Source: Bifidobacterium vespertilionis | Lineage (GTDB): Bacteria; Actinomycetota; Actinomycetes; Actinomycetales; Bifidobacteriaceae | Assembly: GCF_008698145.1 (NCBI RefSeq) | Contig: NZ_RZNZ01000002.1 | Span: 175,554 to 239,553, forward strand | DNA length: 64,000 bases | Reading direction: 5' to 3' | In this document: in pieces, positions 39,646 through 49,568 of the stretch | Layout of the letters: the number at the start of each line of letters is the position of its first letter | How positions within the stretch are numbered: position 1 is the first letter of the stretch | Position numbers and translations under genes: made by a program | Notes under the pieces: model-generated | Told to the model about the DNA's origin: nothing | The model's input: only the letters and a program-made list of their open reading frames with translations | Databases searched by the model: none

Positions 39646-41931
39646 ATGGAACAGCGCACGTATCTGGCCATTGATCTGAAGTCGTTCTACGCGTCCGCGG
39701 AATGCGCATCTTTGGGACTTGATCCGTTGACCACCAATCTGGTGGTGGCGGATGTGAGCCGCACGGAGAAGACCATATGTCTGGCGGTGTCGCCGTCGCT
39801 CAAGGCATATGGCCTGTCGGGGCGTGCCCGGCTGTTCGAAGTGGTGGAGAGGATGCGCGCGGTCAATGAGGGTCGTCGCCTGCGGGCGCCGGGCCGTGTT
39901 CTTCGCGGCAAATCCTGGGATGCCGGACGGTTGGCGGGCGAACCGTCTCTGAAGGCATCGTATCTTGCCGTCAAACCGCGCATGGCGCACTATCTGGAGG
40001 TCAGTGCGCTCATTTACGGCATCTACTTGCACTATGCGGCGCCGGAGGACATCCATGTCTATTCGATTGACGAGGTGTTTATCGATGCCACGCGGTACCT
40101 GCGGTACTTCGGCATGACGGCGCATGATTTGGCGAGAACGATCGTCCGCGAGATCCTGCGACGGACGGGCATCACCGCGACGGCGGGCATCGGCACCAAT
40201 CTGTATCTGGCGAAGGTGGCCATGGACATCGTCGCCAAGCACATGCCGGCGGATCGCGATGGCGTGCGCATCGCGGAATTGGATGAGCGGTCGTATCGGC
40301 GTCTTCTATGGGGGCATCGGCCGCTCACGGACTTTTGGCGGGTCGGTCGGGGCTATGCGCGGCGTCTTGAGGCTCATGGATTGATGACCATGGGGGATAT
40401 TGCGCGGTGCTCCCTTGGGCGTGCGAACGAGTTCTACAACGAGGATCTGCTGTATCGCATGTTCGGGGTGAATGCCGAGCTGCTCATCGACCATGCGTGG
40501 GGATGGGAGCCATGCTGTATCTCCGATATCAAGAGGTACAAGCCGTCCGAGAATTCGATCAGCTCCGGTCAGGTGCTGCATTGCGCATGCGCCTACGAGC
40601 GGGCGCGGCTGATCGTGCGGGAGATGGCGGATGCCATGGCTCTGGATCTGGTGGATAGGGGTCTGCTGGCCGGTCGCTTGGGCCTGTACGTGGGCTATGA
40701 CCGGAAAACGGGGAGTGAGGACGCCGTGGAGGAGAAGGGAACCGACCATTATGGAAGGACGGTTCCCAAGGCGGCCAATGCCGTCGTCTCACTGCCCAAA
40801 CCGACGGCATCCAGTCGTGTCGTCATCGCCGAGATCGAGCGGTTGTATGACCGCATCGTCGATCCGCGGCTTATGGTCCGGCGGATCACTGTGGAAGCCG
40901 GAAGCGTACGGCCTGAGGGTGGGATTGATGAGGCTGAGTGCGGTGTTGATGAGGAGCACGCCTCCATGAGTGCGGAATTGGGACGATCATACCGGCAGCT
41001 TGATCTGTTCGCCAACATGGATGAAGTCGATGACTCCGGCTGTATGAATGCGATCGGCGAAACCGACGGGTGCCCGGCTTTGCTGAAAACGGACGGGCAT
41101 GAGCGACGGGAGATCGATGCGCAGAAGGCCATGCTCGCAGTCAGGAATAAGTTCGGAAGGAACGCCGTGCTGCGTGGAATGAATTTCGAGACCGGCGCCA
41201 CCGGACGCATGCGCAATGAACAGATCGGAGGGCATGCCGCCGGAGAATCCCGTGTGGGGCTCGCCATGAACGGAGATGAAAGATCTGGTGGCGCAGTCGT
41301 GGTCTCGCGTAATGGGAATGGCCTGGGGATGCGACCGGTGTGGATTGATGGTGAGCGGCAGGTATTCATGCCCGAACGCCAATGGCCGCTCGATCGGAAA
41401 GACTCGGCAAAGTCGGAGGCTATCCATAGTGGAATCCCCGTCGGCCCAAGGCAGGGGAGTGATGCGGCTCCGGCGATGCGGAGAACCGACCGATACAACG
41501 ACATCCTTGGCGTTCCTCATCATCGCTCCGATCGGCATCCTCCCATGGGCAGATCCAATCGTGCGGCGCAGTTCATGCCGTTCGCGGCCCTGACTGGGTA
41601 CGAGGCCAAATTGGAGGCCATGATCGAGCGCATCAATAAGGAGTACCGGGAATCGGACGGATATGAATCCCCGGAGATCCGTGAGCAGATCGCCAGTGAG
41701 CGCAGGGAACGGATCGAGCAGCTGGCTCGTCGTCTGCAGGCAGTTGGCGATCGGCCGCATTCCGTTGCCGCGCAGAGGGACCGGCGACGGTTGGGAGAGG
41801 TTCTTGAGGAACGCTACCGCGAATACCTCGAGGAGTTCGGCACGGGAGAAGATTATGCGGGAGAAAACCATGAAGGACAAGATTGCATGGGAGAAAAAAC
41901 GTGGGAGAAGACAAGAAGACAGCAGGGGTGA
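39646..41931 (+). CDS. Y-family DNA polymerase (UmuC/DinB-like) fused to a YolD-like domain
   Basis: A 761-residue error-prone polymerase. The N-terminal catalytic part has LAIDLKSFYASAE with the first Asp, YSIDEVFIDATRY with the Asp-Glu pair, and the helix-hairpin-helix GHRPLTDFWRVGRGYARRLEAHGLMTMGDIA; the little-finger domain follows to about residue 450. A linker of about 140 residues leads to a C-terminal segment with YNDILGVPHHRSDRHPPMGRSNRAAQFMPFAALTGYEAKLEAMIERI. That wording matches the small YolD-like proteins encoded beside umuC genes in Firmicutes, here on one chain. Start ATG 39646 follows AAGGAGG; the frame upstream is antisense to purF and unused. Two SOS boxes precede it. Confidence 0.87.
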   Translation: MEQRTYLAIDLKSFYASAECASLGLDPLTTNLVVADVSRTEKTICLAVSPSLKAYGLSGRARLFEVVERMRAVNEGRRLRAPGRVLRGKSWDAGRLAGEPSLKASYLAVKPRMAHYLEVSALIYGIYLHYAAPEDIHVYSIDEVFIDATRYLRYFGMTAHDLARTIVREILRRTGITATAGIGTNLYLAKVAMDIVAKHMPADRDGVRIAELDERSYRRLLWGHRPLTDFWRVGRGYARRLEAHGLMTMGDIARCSLGRANEFYNEDLLYRMFGVNAELLIDHAWGWEPCCISDIKRYKPSENSISSGQVLHCACAYERARLIVREMADAMALDLVDRGLLAGRLGLYVGYDRKTGSEDAVEEKGTDHYGRTVPKAANAVVSLPKPTASSRVVIAEIERLYDRIVDPRLMVRRITVEAGSVRPEGGIDEAECGVDEEHASMSAELGRSYRQLDLFANMDEVDDSGCMNAIGETDGCPALLKTDGHERREIDAQKAMLAVRNKFGRNAVLRGMNFETGATGRMRNEQIGGHAAGESRVGLAMNGDERSGGAVVVSRNGNGLGMRPVWIDGERQVFMPERQWPLDRKDSAKSEAIHSGIPVGPRQGSDAAPAMRRTDRYNDILGVPHHRSDRHPPMGRSNRAAQFMPFAALTGYEAKLEAMIERINKEYRESDGYESPEIREQIASERRERIEQLARRLQAVGDRPHSVAAQRDRRRLGEVLEERYREYLEEFGTGEDYAGENHEGQDCMGEKTWEKTRRQQG

Positions 41932-42170
41932 AAACGGCGCGGGTGAAGAACGCGGAAGAGAAGACCGCGGGAGACGGGAGAGAAGACGGCGCGGGAGAAG
42001 GCCGCGATGCGCCATGCTGACCCGGAGCCGGGTCGCACAGGCCCCGGAACGGACTGGCATTACCCGGAAGCATGAAGGCGGGTAGCCGATGCATGGCCCA
42101 TGTGACGCATCTCATATGCCGGGATGCGTGGCGAAATGAAGAACACTGGCAGACTGGAATCGTGAGGAAG

Positions 42171-43211
42171 ATGCAAAATAATACATTCGAACAATCCCGG
42201 AATCCATTGCAAACGCCGGAACCGGATGACGTGACGACGGCAGATGCAACCCCAACCAAGCCGAAAAGCAGTGATGGCGGCGCCCCGATCGCCGGTGTGG
42301 CGGCCGCTCCCGCCCCGCAAATGCACCCGTTGTTCCCCGGTCGCACATTCATCAGCACCGTGCTCGACGCGCTCGACAGCAAGGAGGAGATGACCGGCAA
42401 GCTGCGCGGCAAGTACCTGCAGCGCGCGGTCATGGCCGGATTCTTCGTGGGCCTGTTCTTCACCACGTTCTTCGCCATCAGCGCCACATTCGCCGTGCTT
42501 GGCCCCCAGATGGCCATCGCCGGCAAAGTGCTCGCCGCGCTCACCTTCGGATGGGCGCTGGTCCTCATCTACTACACCAACTCCGAGCTGCTCACCTCGA
42601 ACATGATGGTCATTTCGATCGGCGCCTACCACAAGCGCATCGGCTGGCTGCACTCCTTCCGCATCCTGGGTCTGTGCCTGCTCGGCAATCTCGTCGGCGG
42701 ATTCATCATCGCCGTGCTGATGCGCTTCTCCACCATCACCGGAGGCAACATCCTGCCCACCATGACGGCCGCAGCCCTATCCAAAACCGACTATCTCCTG
42801 CAGGGATTGCCGGGCATTGCGGATCTGTTCGTGCGCGCCATCCTGTGCAACTTCTGCATCAACATCGGCATGCTCATGGTTTACAACGGCAAGCTCATCA
42901 ACGACTTCACCAAATGCGTGATCATGGTGGTCGCCGTGTTCGTCTTCGCCTACCTTGGACTTGAGCACTCCATCGCCGACTCGGTGCTGTTCCTCATCGT
43001 CGGCCTGCATGGCACGCTTAACCCCTGGCTGTGCATCGGCACGATCATCGTGGTCCTGCTTGGCAATTTCGTGGGAGGTGGCATCCTCATCGGCATGAAC
43101 TTCGCGGTCATGAACGACATGTCCCGGCCGAACAACAAGCATCCTCAGGTCGCCGATTTTGACCATTCCGCGCTCGAAACCCTGGAGGCCCCGCATCCGG
43201 CCGGATTGTAG
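42171..43211 (+). CDS. Formate/nitrite transporter family protein
   Basis: A 346-residue FNT channel. A polar N-terminal tail of about 60 residues rich in Pro, Thr and Ala precedes six membrane helices. FNT features include GLFFTTFFAISATF, LLTSNMMVISIGAY and the half-repeat CNFCINIGMLMVYNGKLINDF. Channels of this family conduct formate, nitrite or hydrosulfide as pentamers. Formate is a fermentation product in bifidobacteria and a substrate of PurT, encoded 7 kb on, which makes formate plausible. The start is uncertain: GAGGA lies only two bases before ATG 42171, and in-frame ATGs exist upstream at 42072 and 42093. A strong terminator follows. Confidence 0.82.
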   Translation: MQNNTFEQSRNPLQTPEPDDVTTADATPTKPKSSDGGAPIAGVAAAPAPQMHPLFPGRTFISTVLDALDSKEEMTGKLRGKYLQRAVMAGFFVGLFFTTFFAISATFAVLGPQMAIAGKVLAALTFGWALVLIYYTNSELLTSNMMVISIGAYHKRIGWLHSFRILGLCLLGNLVGGFIIAVLMRFSTITGGNILPTMTAAALSKTDYLLQGLPGIADLFVRAILCNFCINIGMLMVYNGKLINDFTKCVIMVVAVFVFAYLGLEHSIADSVLFLIVGLHGTLNPWLCIGTIIVVLLGNFVGGGILIGMNFAVMNDMSRPNNKHPQVADFDHSALETLEAPHPAGL

Positions 43212-43307
43212 CCATTCATCGGCTGTCCGCCTCTAACGCCCAGCCGGCCCATCGGCCCATCCCATGGCCGGCCAAACAACATGGCCAACCAAATCATGGC
43301 CAAATCA

Positions 43308-43345
43308 AATGGGGTCCGTTCCCAATCAAGGGAACGGACCCCATT
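43308..43345. terminator. Bidirectional terminator between FNT gene and purL
   Basis: A perfect 16-bp stem, AATGGGGTCCGTTCCC at 43308-43323 pairing with 43330-43345, has a 6-nt loop. It sits between convergent genes. Short direct repeats (CATGGCCAA, GGCCATCCGC, GCGAATCGGCTA) flank it. Confidence 0.9.
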
Positions 43346-43433
43346 GTGCCATCCGCGGCCATCCGCGGCCATCCGCGCGAATCGGCTAGCGCGAATCGGC
43401 TAACTCGAACCGGCCGATTCGCACGGATATGCG

Positions 43434-46400
43434 TCACGCCGTGAAGTACTCCACGCCGGCCTCGAAGATCGGCTGGTACTTGTCGCCGGGCACATTCGCA
43501 TACAGGCCGTTGCCGGAGCGCTCCGAATGGCCCATCTTGCCGAACACGCGGCCGTCCGGGCTGGTGATGCCCTCGATGGCGAGCAGCGAGCCGTTCGGGT
43601 TCACCGAAAGGTCCATGCCCGGCACGCCGGCCTCGTCCACGTACTGCGTGGCGATCTGGCCGTTGTCGCGCAGGGACTCGAGCACCGGCTCGGAGGCGAC
43701 GAAACGGCCCTCGCCGTGGCTGATCGCCACCGTGTGGATGTCGCCGACGGCCGTGCGGGACAGCCAGGGGGAGAGGTTCGACGCGACGCGCGTGCGGACC
43801 AGACGGCTCTGGTGGCGGCCGATCGTGTTGAACGTCAGCGTCGGGCATTCGGCGGTCATCGGCACGATGTCGCCGAACGGCACCAGACCCAGCTTGATGA
43901 GCGCCTGGAAACCGTTGCAGATGCCCAGCATCAGACCGTCGCGGTTCCTGAGCAGATCGCGCACGGCCTCGGTGACCTCGGGCGCGCGGAAGAACGCGGT
44001 GATGAACTTCGCGGAGCCGTCGGGCTCGTCGCCGCCGGAGAAGCCGCCGGGGATCATCACGATCTGGCTCCTGCGGATCTCCTCCACGAGGGCGGCGGTG
44101 GACTCGGCCACGGCCGCGGGCGTGAGGTTGTTCACGATCAGCGTGGTCACGTCCGCGCCGGCGCGCTCGAACGCGGCGGCCGAATCGTACTCGCAGTTGT
44201 TGCCCGGGAACACAGGGATCACCACATGCGGCTTGGCCACCGGGGCGCCCGTGTACACGGTCTTCTGCGGAGCGTCGTAGGACACGGCCTCGACGGTCCT
44301 GCCCGCATCGGCCGCGGCGGCCGCCACACTCTTGGAACGGTACGGGAACACCGACTCGATGCCGGACTCCCAAGCCTCCTGCACATCGTCCAGATCCAGC
44401 GTCTCGCCGGCGGCCACGAACTCATAGGCCGCGGTGGTCACGCCGATCTCGCTCACCTCGACGAGGTTGGAGGACGCCGGGATCTTCTCGTTGTCCGCAA
44501 GCTCCACGATGAACGAACCGTAGGCCGGGGCGAACAGGTCATCCGCCGTGATGCCCTCGTTGAGGGTCAGGCCGATGCGGTTGCCGAGCGTCATCTTGAA
44601 CAGCGCCTCGGCGGTGCCGCCGTAGCCAGGCGTGGAGACGGCCAGCGCCACGTGATGCGACGGGTCGGTGAGCTCCTCCACCAGGGCGAACGCGTCGAGC
44701 AGCGCATGCCTGTCCGGCGTGAGGCCGTCGGCCAGATAGCGCGGGGCGATGCGGAAGATCCGGTGTCCGGCGCCCTTGAACTCCGGGGACGTGGTGCGCT
44801 TTACGTTGCCCACGGCCACGGCGAAGGAGATCAGGGTGGGTGGCACGTCGAGGTTCTCGAAGCTGCCGGACATGGAGTCCTTGCCGCCGATCGCGCCGGC
44901 GCCCAGATCGATCTGGGCCATGAGCGCGCCCAGCACGGCGGCCGTCGGCTTGCCCCAGCGCTCCGGCTCGTCGCGCAGCTTCTCGAAGTACTCCTGGAAG
45001 CTCAGATACGCCTTCTCATGCTCGAAGCCGGTGGCCACGAGCTTGGCGAGCGATTCGACCACGGACAGGTACGCGCCCGTGAACTGGTTGCGCTCCATGA
45101 GGTACGGGTTGAATCCCCATGCCATGGCGGAGGCGGTGGTGGTCTCGCCGAACACCGGGATCTTGGCGACCATGGCCAGATTCGGGGTGAGCTGACGGCG
45201 TCCGCCGAACGGCATGAGCACGGTACCGGCGCCGATCGTGGAGTCGAAGCGCTCGGAAAGGCCCTTGTTGGAGGCCACGTTGAGATCGGCGACCATGGCG
45301 TGCATGCGATCGGCCAGCGAACCGGTGGTCCAGGCGGACGGAACCGCGTAGCCGCGCTGCGCCTCGACGTGCACGATCTGGTGCTTGGAGGCGCCGTTGG
45401 AGGCAAGGAAGGAACGCTTGAGGTTCACGATCTCGTCGCCGTTCCAGGTCATCACCATGCGCGGATCCTCGGTCACGGTGGCGATCACGGTGGCCTCAAG
45501 GTTCTCCTCGCGGGCGTACTTCATGAACTCGTCCACGTCTTGGGCGGCCACGTCCACGGCCATGCGCTCCTGGGATTCGGAAATCGCCAGCTCGGTGCCG
45601 TCCAGACCCTCGTACTTCTTCGGCACGGTGTTGAGATCCACGTACAGGCCGTCCGCGAGCTCGCCCACGGCCACGGACACGCCGCCCGCGCCGAAGTCGT
45701 TGCAGCGCTTGATCAGACGGCAGGCGTCGCCGCGGCGGAACAGGCGCTGCAGCTTGCGCTCCACGGGGGCGTTGCCCTTCTGCACCTCGGCGCCATCGAG
45801 CTCCAGGGACTCCACGTTGTGGGCCTTGGACGCGCCGGTCGCGCCGCCGATGCCATCACGGCCGGTGCGACCGCCCAGCAGGATGATCTTGTCCCCGGGA
45901 GCCGGGGTCTCGCGACGGACATGGTCGGCCGGGGTGGCGGCCACGACCGCGCCAACCTCCATGCGCTTGGCCACATAGCCGGGGTGGTAGATCTCATCCA
46001 CCTGACCGGTCGCCAGACCGATCTGGTTGCCGTAGGAGCTGTAGCCGGCGGCGGCGGTGGTCACGAGCTTGCGCTGGGGGAGCTTGCCCTCCAGCGTCTC
46101 GGACACCGGGACGGTGGGGTCGGCGGCGCCGGTGACGCGCATGGCCTGGTACACGTAGGAGCGGCCCGACAGGGGATCGCGGATGCAGCCGCCGATGCAG
46201 GTGGCCGCGCCGCCGAAGGGCTCGATCTCGGTGGGGTGGTTGTGCGTCTCGTTCTTGAACAGGAACAGCCAGTCCTGATCCTCGCCGTTCACATCCACCT
46301 TCACCTTGACCGTGCAGGCGTTGATCTCCTCGGACTCGTCGAGGTTCTTCAGGATGCCGTTGCGCTTGAGCCACTTGGCGCCGATCGTGCCCATGTCCAT

Positions 46401-47195
46401 GAGGCAGACGGGCTTGGCGTCGCGGCCCAGCTCGTGACGGATCTCGAGGTAGCGGTCGAAGGCGGCCTTCACGGTCGCGTCGTCGATGCTCACCTCGTCC
46501 AGCTCGGTGCCGAAGGTGGTGTGGCGGCAGTGGTCGGACCAGTAGGTGTCGATCACCTTGATCTCGGTGATGGTGGGCTCGCGGCCCTCCTCGGCGAAGT
46601 ACCGCTGGCAGAACTCCAGGTCGGCCAGATCCATGGCCAGGCCGCGCTCGTCGATGAAGCGCTGGCCGGCTTCGGTGTCCATCTCGTTGAAGCCGGCGAT
46701 GGTCTCCACCTTGCCGGGGACGGGCACCTGCGTCTTCAGCGTGGTCTTGGGCTCCAGACCCGCCTCGCGCGCCTCGACCGGGTTGATCACGTAATGCTTG
46801 ATGGACTCCACGTCGGCGTCCGAAAGCTCGCCTTCAAGGGCGTACACCTTGGCGGAGCGGACGGTGGGGCGCTCGCCTTGGGAGATGAGCTGGATGCACT
46901 CGCTGGCCGAATCGGCGCGCTGGTCGAACTGGCCGGGCAGGAACTCGGTGGCGAACACCCTGGCGTCGCCGAAGTCGGGCAGATCGGCGGACACGTCGTC
47001 CACCTGCGGCTCGCTGAACACGGTGGGGGTGGCCTGACGGAACAGCTCATCGCTGATGCCCTCCACGTCGTACCGGTTCACGATGCGCACGGCCTTGAGG
47101 CCGGCGATGCCCAGAATCGTGCGCAGCTCGCCTGCAAGCTGCTGCGCCTCGACGTCAAAGCCGGGCTTCTTCTCCACGTACACGCGAAAAACCAC
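43434..47195 (-). CDS. purL: Phosphoribosylformylglycinamidine synthase, single-chain PurL-PurQ
   Basis: A 1253-residue FGAM synthase, fourth step of purine synthesis, in the large one-chain form with its own glutaminase. The N-terminal PurS-like part begins VFRVYVEKKPGFDVEAQQLAGELR. The synthetase domains follow with IDTYWSDHCRHTTF and FLFKNETHNHPTEIEPFGGAATCIGGCIRDPLSGR, the duplicated second half, then a class I glutaminase with VIPVFPGNNCEYDSA, catalytic Cys in LMLGICNGFQALI and SHGEGRF. The start is a GTG with GAAAGGA before it. It follows purC on the minus strand; a hairpin with T-run lies between, so read-through may set its level below purC. Confidence 0.97.
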   Translation of the reverse strand: MVFRVYVEKKPGFDVEAQQLAGELRTILGIAGLKAVRIVNRYDVEGISDELFRQATPTVFSEPQVDDVSADLPDFGDARVFATEFLPGQFDQRADSASECIQLISQGERPTVRSAKVYALEGELSDADVESIKHYVINPVEAREAGLEPKTTLKTQVPVPGKVETIAGFNEMDTEAGQRFIDERGLAMDLADLEFCQRYFAEEGREPTITEIKVIDTYWSDHCRHTTFGTELDEVSIDDATVKAAFDRYLEIRHELGRDAKPVCLMDMGTIGAKWLKRNGILKNLDESEEINACTVKVKVDVNGEDQDWLFLFKNETHNHPTEIEPFGGAATCIGGCIRDPLSGRSYVYQAMRVTGAADPTVPVSETLEGKLPQRKLVTTAAAGYSSYGNQIGLATGQVDEIYHPGYVAKRMEVGAVVAATPADHVRRETPAPGDKIILLGGRTGRDGIGGATGASKAHNVESLELDGAEVQKGNAPVERKLQRLFRRGDACRLIKRCNDFGAGGVSVAVGELADGLYVDLNTVPKKYEGLDGTELAISESQERMAVDVAAQDVDEFMKYAREENLEATVIATVTEDPRMVMTWNGDEIVNLKRSFLASNGASKHQIVHVEAQRGYAVPSAWTTGSLADRMHAMVADLNVASNKGLSERFDSTIGAGTVLMPFGGRRQLTPNLAMVAKIPVFGETTTASAMAWGFNPYLMERNQFTGAYLSVVESLAKLVATGFEHEKAYLSFQEYFEKLRDEPERWGKPTAAVLGALMAQIDLGAGAIGGKDSMSGSFENLDVPPTLISFAVAVGNVKRTTSPEFKGAGHRIFRIAPRYLADGLTPDRHALLDAFALVEELTDPSHHVALAVSTPGYGGTAEALFKMTLGNRIGLTLNEGITADDLFAPAYGSFIVELADNEKIPASSNLVEVSEIGVTTAAYEFVAAGETLDLDDVQEAWESGIESVFPYRSKSVAAAAADAGRTVEAVSYDAPQKTVYTGAPVAKPHVVIPVFPGNNCEYDSAAAFERAGADVTTLIVNNLTPAAVAESTAALVEEIRRSQIVMIPGGFSGGDEPDGSAKFITAFFRAPEVTEAVRDLLRNRDGLMLGICNGFQALIKLGLVPFGDIVPMTAECPTLTFNTIGRHQSRLVRTRVASNLSPWLSRTAVGDIHTVAISHGEGRFVASEPVLESLRDNGQIATQYVDEAGVPGMDLSVNPNGSLLAIEGITSPDGRVFGKMGHSERSGNGLYANVPGDKYQPIFEAGVEYFTA

Positions 47196-47235
47196 TGCTG
47201 TTTTCCTTTCTTACAACACTCAAAACGCGACAATC

Positions 47236-47266
47236 AAAAAGAGGCCCCCTCTGTTGAGGGAGCCCC
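47236..47266 (-). terminator. Hairpin and T-run between purC and purL
   Basis: On the minus strand GGGGCTCCCTC pairs with GAGGGGGCCTC across AACA (47241-47266), with two G-U pairs, and TTTTT follows (47236-47240). The start of purL lies 40 bp further on. It could terminate or attenuate transcription between the two genes. Confidence 0.75.
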
Positions 47267-47274
47267 ACGACGTT

Positions 47275-48024
47275 TCAGTCGATCTCGATGCCCTCGGACT
47301 TGGCGAGCTCGGCCAGACGACCCTCGATCTCCTCGTAGGCCGGGATGATGCTGCCCAGACCGCGGCGGAACAGGTCCTTGTCCAGATGCTCCACCTTGCC
47401 GGAGTGGTCGCGCTGATCCCACAGGCGGCAGGAATCCGGCGTGATCTCGTCGGCCAGCAGCAGCGTGCCGTCGGACGCGCGGCCCATCTCGATCTTGAAG
47501 TCCACGAGCTTGACGTCGATCTTCGCGAAGATGTCGATCAGCGCCTTGTTGATGCGGCGGGCCAGCGGGGCGATCTCGGCGAGATCCTCGCGCGTGCACA
47601 CGCCAAGGGCCACCAGATCATCGTCGTTGACGAACGGATCGTGCAGATCGTCGTTCTTCAGGAAGTACTCCAGCACCGGCTCCTTGAGCGGCAGGCCCTC
47701 CTCGACGCCGAGGCGCGAGCAGAAGTGGCCGGCCGCGGTGTTGCGCAGCACGATCTCCAGCGGGAACATGTCCATCTTGCGCACCAGCTGGGCGGTGTCG
47801 TTCACGCGCTTGACGAGATGGCTGTCGATGCCGCGCTTCTTGAGCAGGTCGAAGATGATGGTGGTGATGAGGTTGTTCAGTCGGCCCTTGCCGGTGAAGT
47901 CCTCCTTCTTCTCGCCGTCGCCGGCGGTGGCCGTGTTCTTGTACTCGACCCAGAGGATCTCCGGATCGTCGGTCGCGTACAGCTGCTTGGCCTTGCCCTC
48001 GTAGAGCTTTTCCAGTTTCTCCAT
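47275..48024 (-). CDS. purC: Phosphoribosylaminoimidazole-succinocarboxamide synthase
   Basis: SAICAR synthetase of 249 residues. [74 protein letters not shown] and [31 protein letters not shown] are typical of the family and cover ATP, AIR-carboxylate and aspartate binding. The start at 48024 follows GGAAGGCGAG. It is upstream of purL on the same strand and divergent from an MFS gene over a 148-bp gap. Confidence 0.97.
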   Translation of the reverse strand: MEKLEKLYEGKAKQLYATDDPEILWVEYKNTATAGDGEKKEDFTGKGRLNNLITTIIFDLLKKRGIDSHLVKRVNDTAQLVRKMDMFPLEIVLRNTAAGHFCSRLGVEEGLPLKEPVLEYFLKNDDLHDPFVNDDDLVALGVCTREDLAEIAPLARRINKALIDIFAKIDVKLVDFKIEMGRASDGTLLLADEITPDSCRLWDQRDHSGKVEHLDKDLFRRGLGSIIPAYEEIEGRLAELAKSEGIEID

Positions 48025-48172
48025 GACTCGCCTTCCAATTGTTCTTGTGGAGTGGAATTCTGGGTGAACTAACGGTAAAAGGCTACCAATGAGAACCGAC
48101 ACCCGCGCCCTTCGCGGCGGGGCCGCGGCGTAGAGTTGTGCCTCGCCACATCAGGGTCGGACAGGGGGAATC

Positions 48173-49504
48173 ATGGCCGCAAGCGCATACGATCAGATCG
48201 AATCGCGCCCGCTCACCGGGCATCAGAAAAGCGTCATCACGCTGATGGTGATGAGCAACATCGCCGAATTCTTCGACATGTTCCTCATCGGATTCGTGGT
48301 TTCCGTGCTTACCACGGCGTGGCGGCTCACGGGCTTCGAGGCAGGCACGATCCTCGCGTGTTCCGGTCTGGGCACGGTGATCGGCGCGATCGTGTGGGGG
48401 CACCTGGCCGATCGGTTCGGCCGCAAGCGCGCGCACGCCTGGTGCATCGCCTGCTTTGTGGGCTTCACCGTCGTCTCCGTGTTCCTGCCCGATCGGGCGT
48501 GGCTGGCGCTCGCCCTGCTGCGCGTGGGCGTGGGCATCGGCGTGGGCGGCATGAACATCACATCCATCCCGTACGTGCAGGAATTCGTGCCGGCCCGCCA
48601 CCGCGGTCTGCTGTCCGGGCTGGTGTCCGTCTTCATCCCGCTCGGCATGCTGCTCGGCGCCGCGGCGCAGGGCTTGGTGGGCGATGACTGGCGGGCGCTG
48701 ATGGCCTTTGGCGCGATCCCGGCGCTCCTGCTCATCTGGCTGCATCTGGTGCCCGAGTCACCGCGGTACTGGCAGCTCAGGGGACGAGACGACAAGGCGC
48801 GCGAGGCGCTGGCATGGGCCTTGGAGATCCCGGCGGACCAGGTGGGCGATCTGCCCGCCGATTCCGCGGCCGAGCCGCCGAGCTACAGCCGCCTGTTCGC
48901 GGGGCACGGGCGCGCGCTCGCGATCGTGAGCGTCGGCTCGTTCTGCTTCATCATGGGCGGTTTCGCGGTCCAATCATGGGGGCAGACCCTGCTCAAGGAC
49001 GCCTTCGGATTCCCCACGCGCATGGTCGCGCTGCTGTTCGTGGGCGTTTCCGTGGCGGACATGGTCGGCCGTCTGGCATCCGCGTGGCTGGCCGATGTGA
49101 TCGGCAGGAGGGCCACGATGTTCGCCTTCGGCGTGATCGGGGCGGCCGGATGCTTCGCCGCCGCGCTGTTCCATGATTCAGGATGGGCGTTCTATGCGGC
49201 CGTGCTGGTGATCATGACCTTCGGCGATGGCGTGTTCGGCATCCTCAACGCCTTCGGCGGCGAGCAGTTCCCGAACGACGTGCGATCGACCGCGCTGGGA
49301 CTGGGCTACGGCATCGGCGCCACGGCCAAGGTGATCGGGCCGGCCTTCATGGGTCTGCTCGTGGGCGGCGGATATGTTGCGCAGCGCATCGACATCGCGG
49401 TGGTCACCACGGCGTTCTCGTTTTTCGGCGCATGCATGCTCGTGGGGGCGATCGTCTACCTGTTCGCCAACGAAACGCGCGGCCGCGAGCTCGAATCGCT
49501 GTGA
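48173..49504 (+). CDS. MFS transporter, sugar/acid symporter type
   Basis: A 443-residue, 12-helix carrier. GHLADRFGRKRAH (helix 2-3 loop), VPARHRGLLSGLVS and PESPRYWQLRG at the start of the central loop are hallmarks of the sugar-porter and aromatic-acid symporter branches. AEFFDMFLIGFVVS in helix 1 carries the Asp common in the acid symporters. The second half repeats the loop as AWLADVIGRRATMF. Substrate unknown. It is divergent from purC and followed after 64 bp by a VOC-family gene on the same strand, which may share its transcript. Confidence 0.9.
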   Translation: MAASAYDQIESRPLTGHQKSVITLMVMSNIAEFFDMFLIGFVVSVLTTAWRLTGFEAGTILACSGLGTVIGAIVWGHLADRFGRKRAHAWCIACFVGFTVVSVFLPDRAWLALALLRVGVGIGVGGMNITSIPYVQEFVPARHRGLLSGLVSVFIPLGMLLGAAAQGLVGDDWRALMAFGAIPALLLIWLHLVPESPRYWQLRGRDDKAREALAWALEIPADQVGDLPADSAAEPPSYSRLFAGHGRALAIVSVGSFCFIMGGFAVQSWGQTLLKDAFGFPTRMVALLFVGVSVADMVGRLASAWLADVIGRRATMFAFGVIGAAGCFAAALFHDSGWAFYAAVLVIMTFGDGVFGILNAFGGEQFPNDVRSTALGLGYGIGATAKVIGPAFMGLLVGGGYVAQRIDIAVVTTAFSFFGACMLVGAIVYLFANETRGRELESL

Positions 49505-49568
49505 TCGCCCCGCCCGGCGTGGTCCATAATGGAAAGTGACCATTCACGAACCATTAAGGAGGTCAACG

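Noticed and set aside
47236..47266. Purine riboswitch between purC and purL
   Set aside because: The sequence is a simple hairpin with T-run; no three-way-junction aptamer is visible.
43527..47348. Very long plus-strand frame (about 1270 codons) opposite purL
   Set aside because: It is a G+C-driven shadow of purL with His/Gly/Val-rich composition and no family resemblance.
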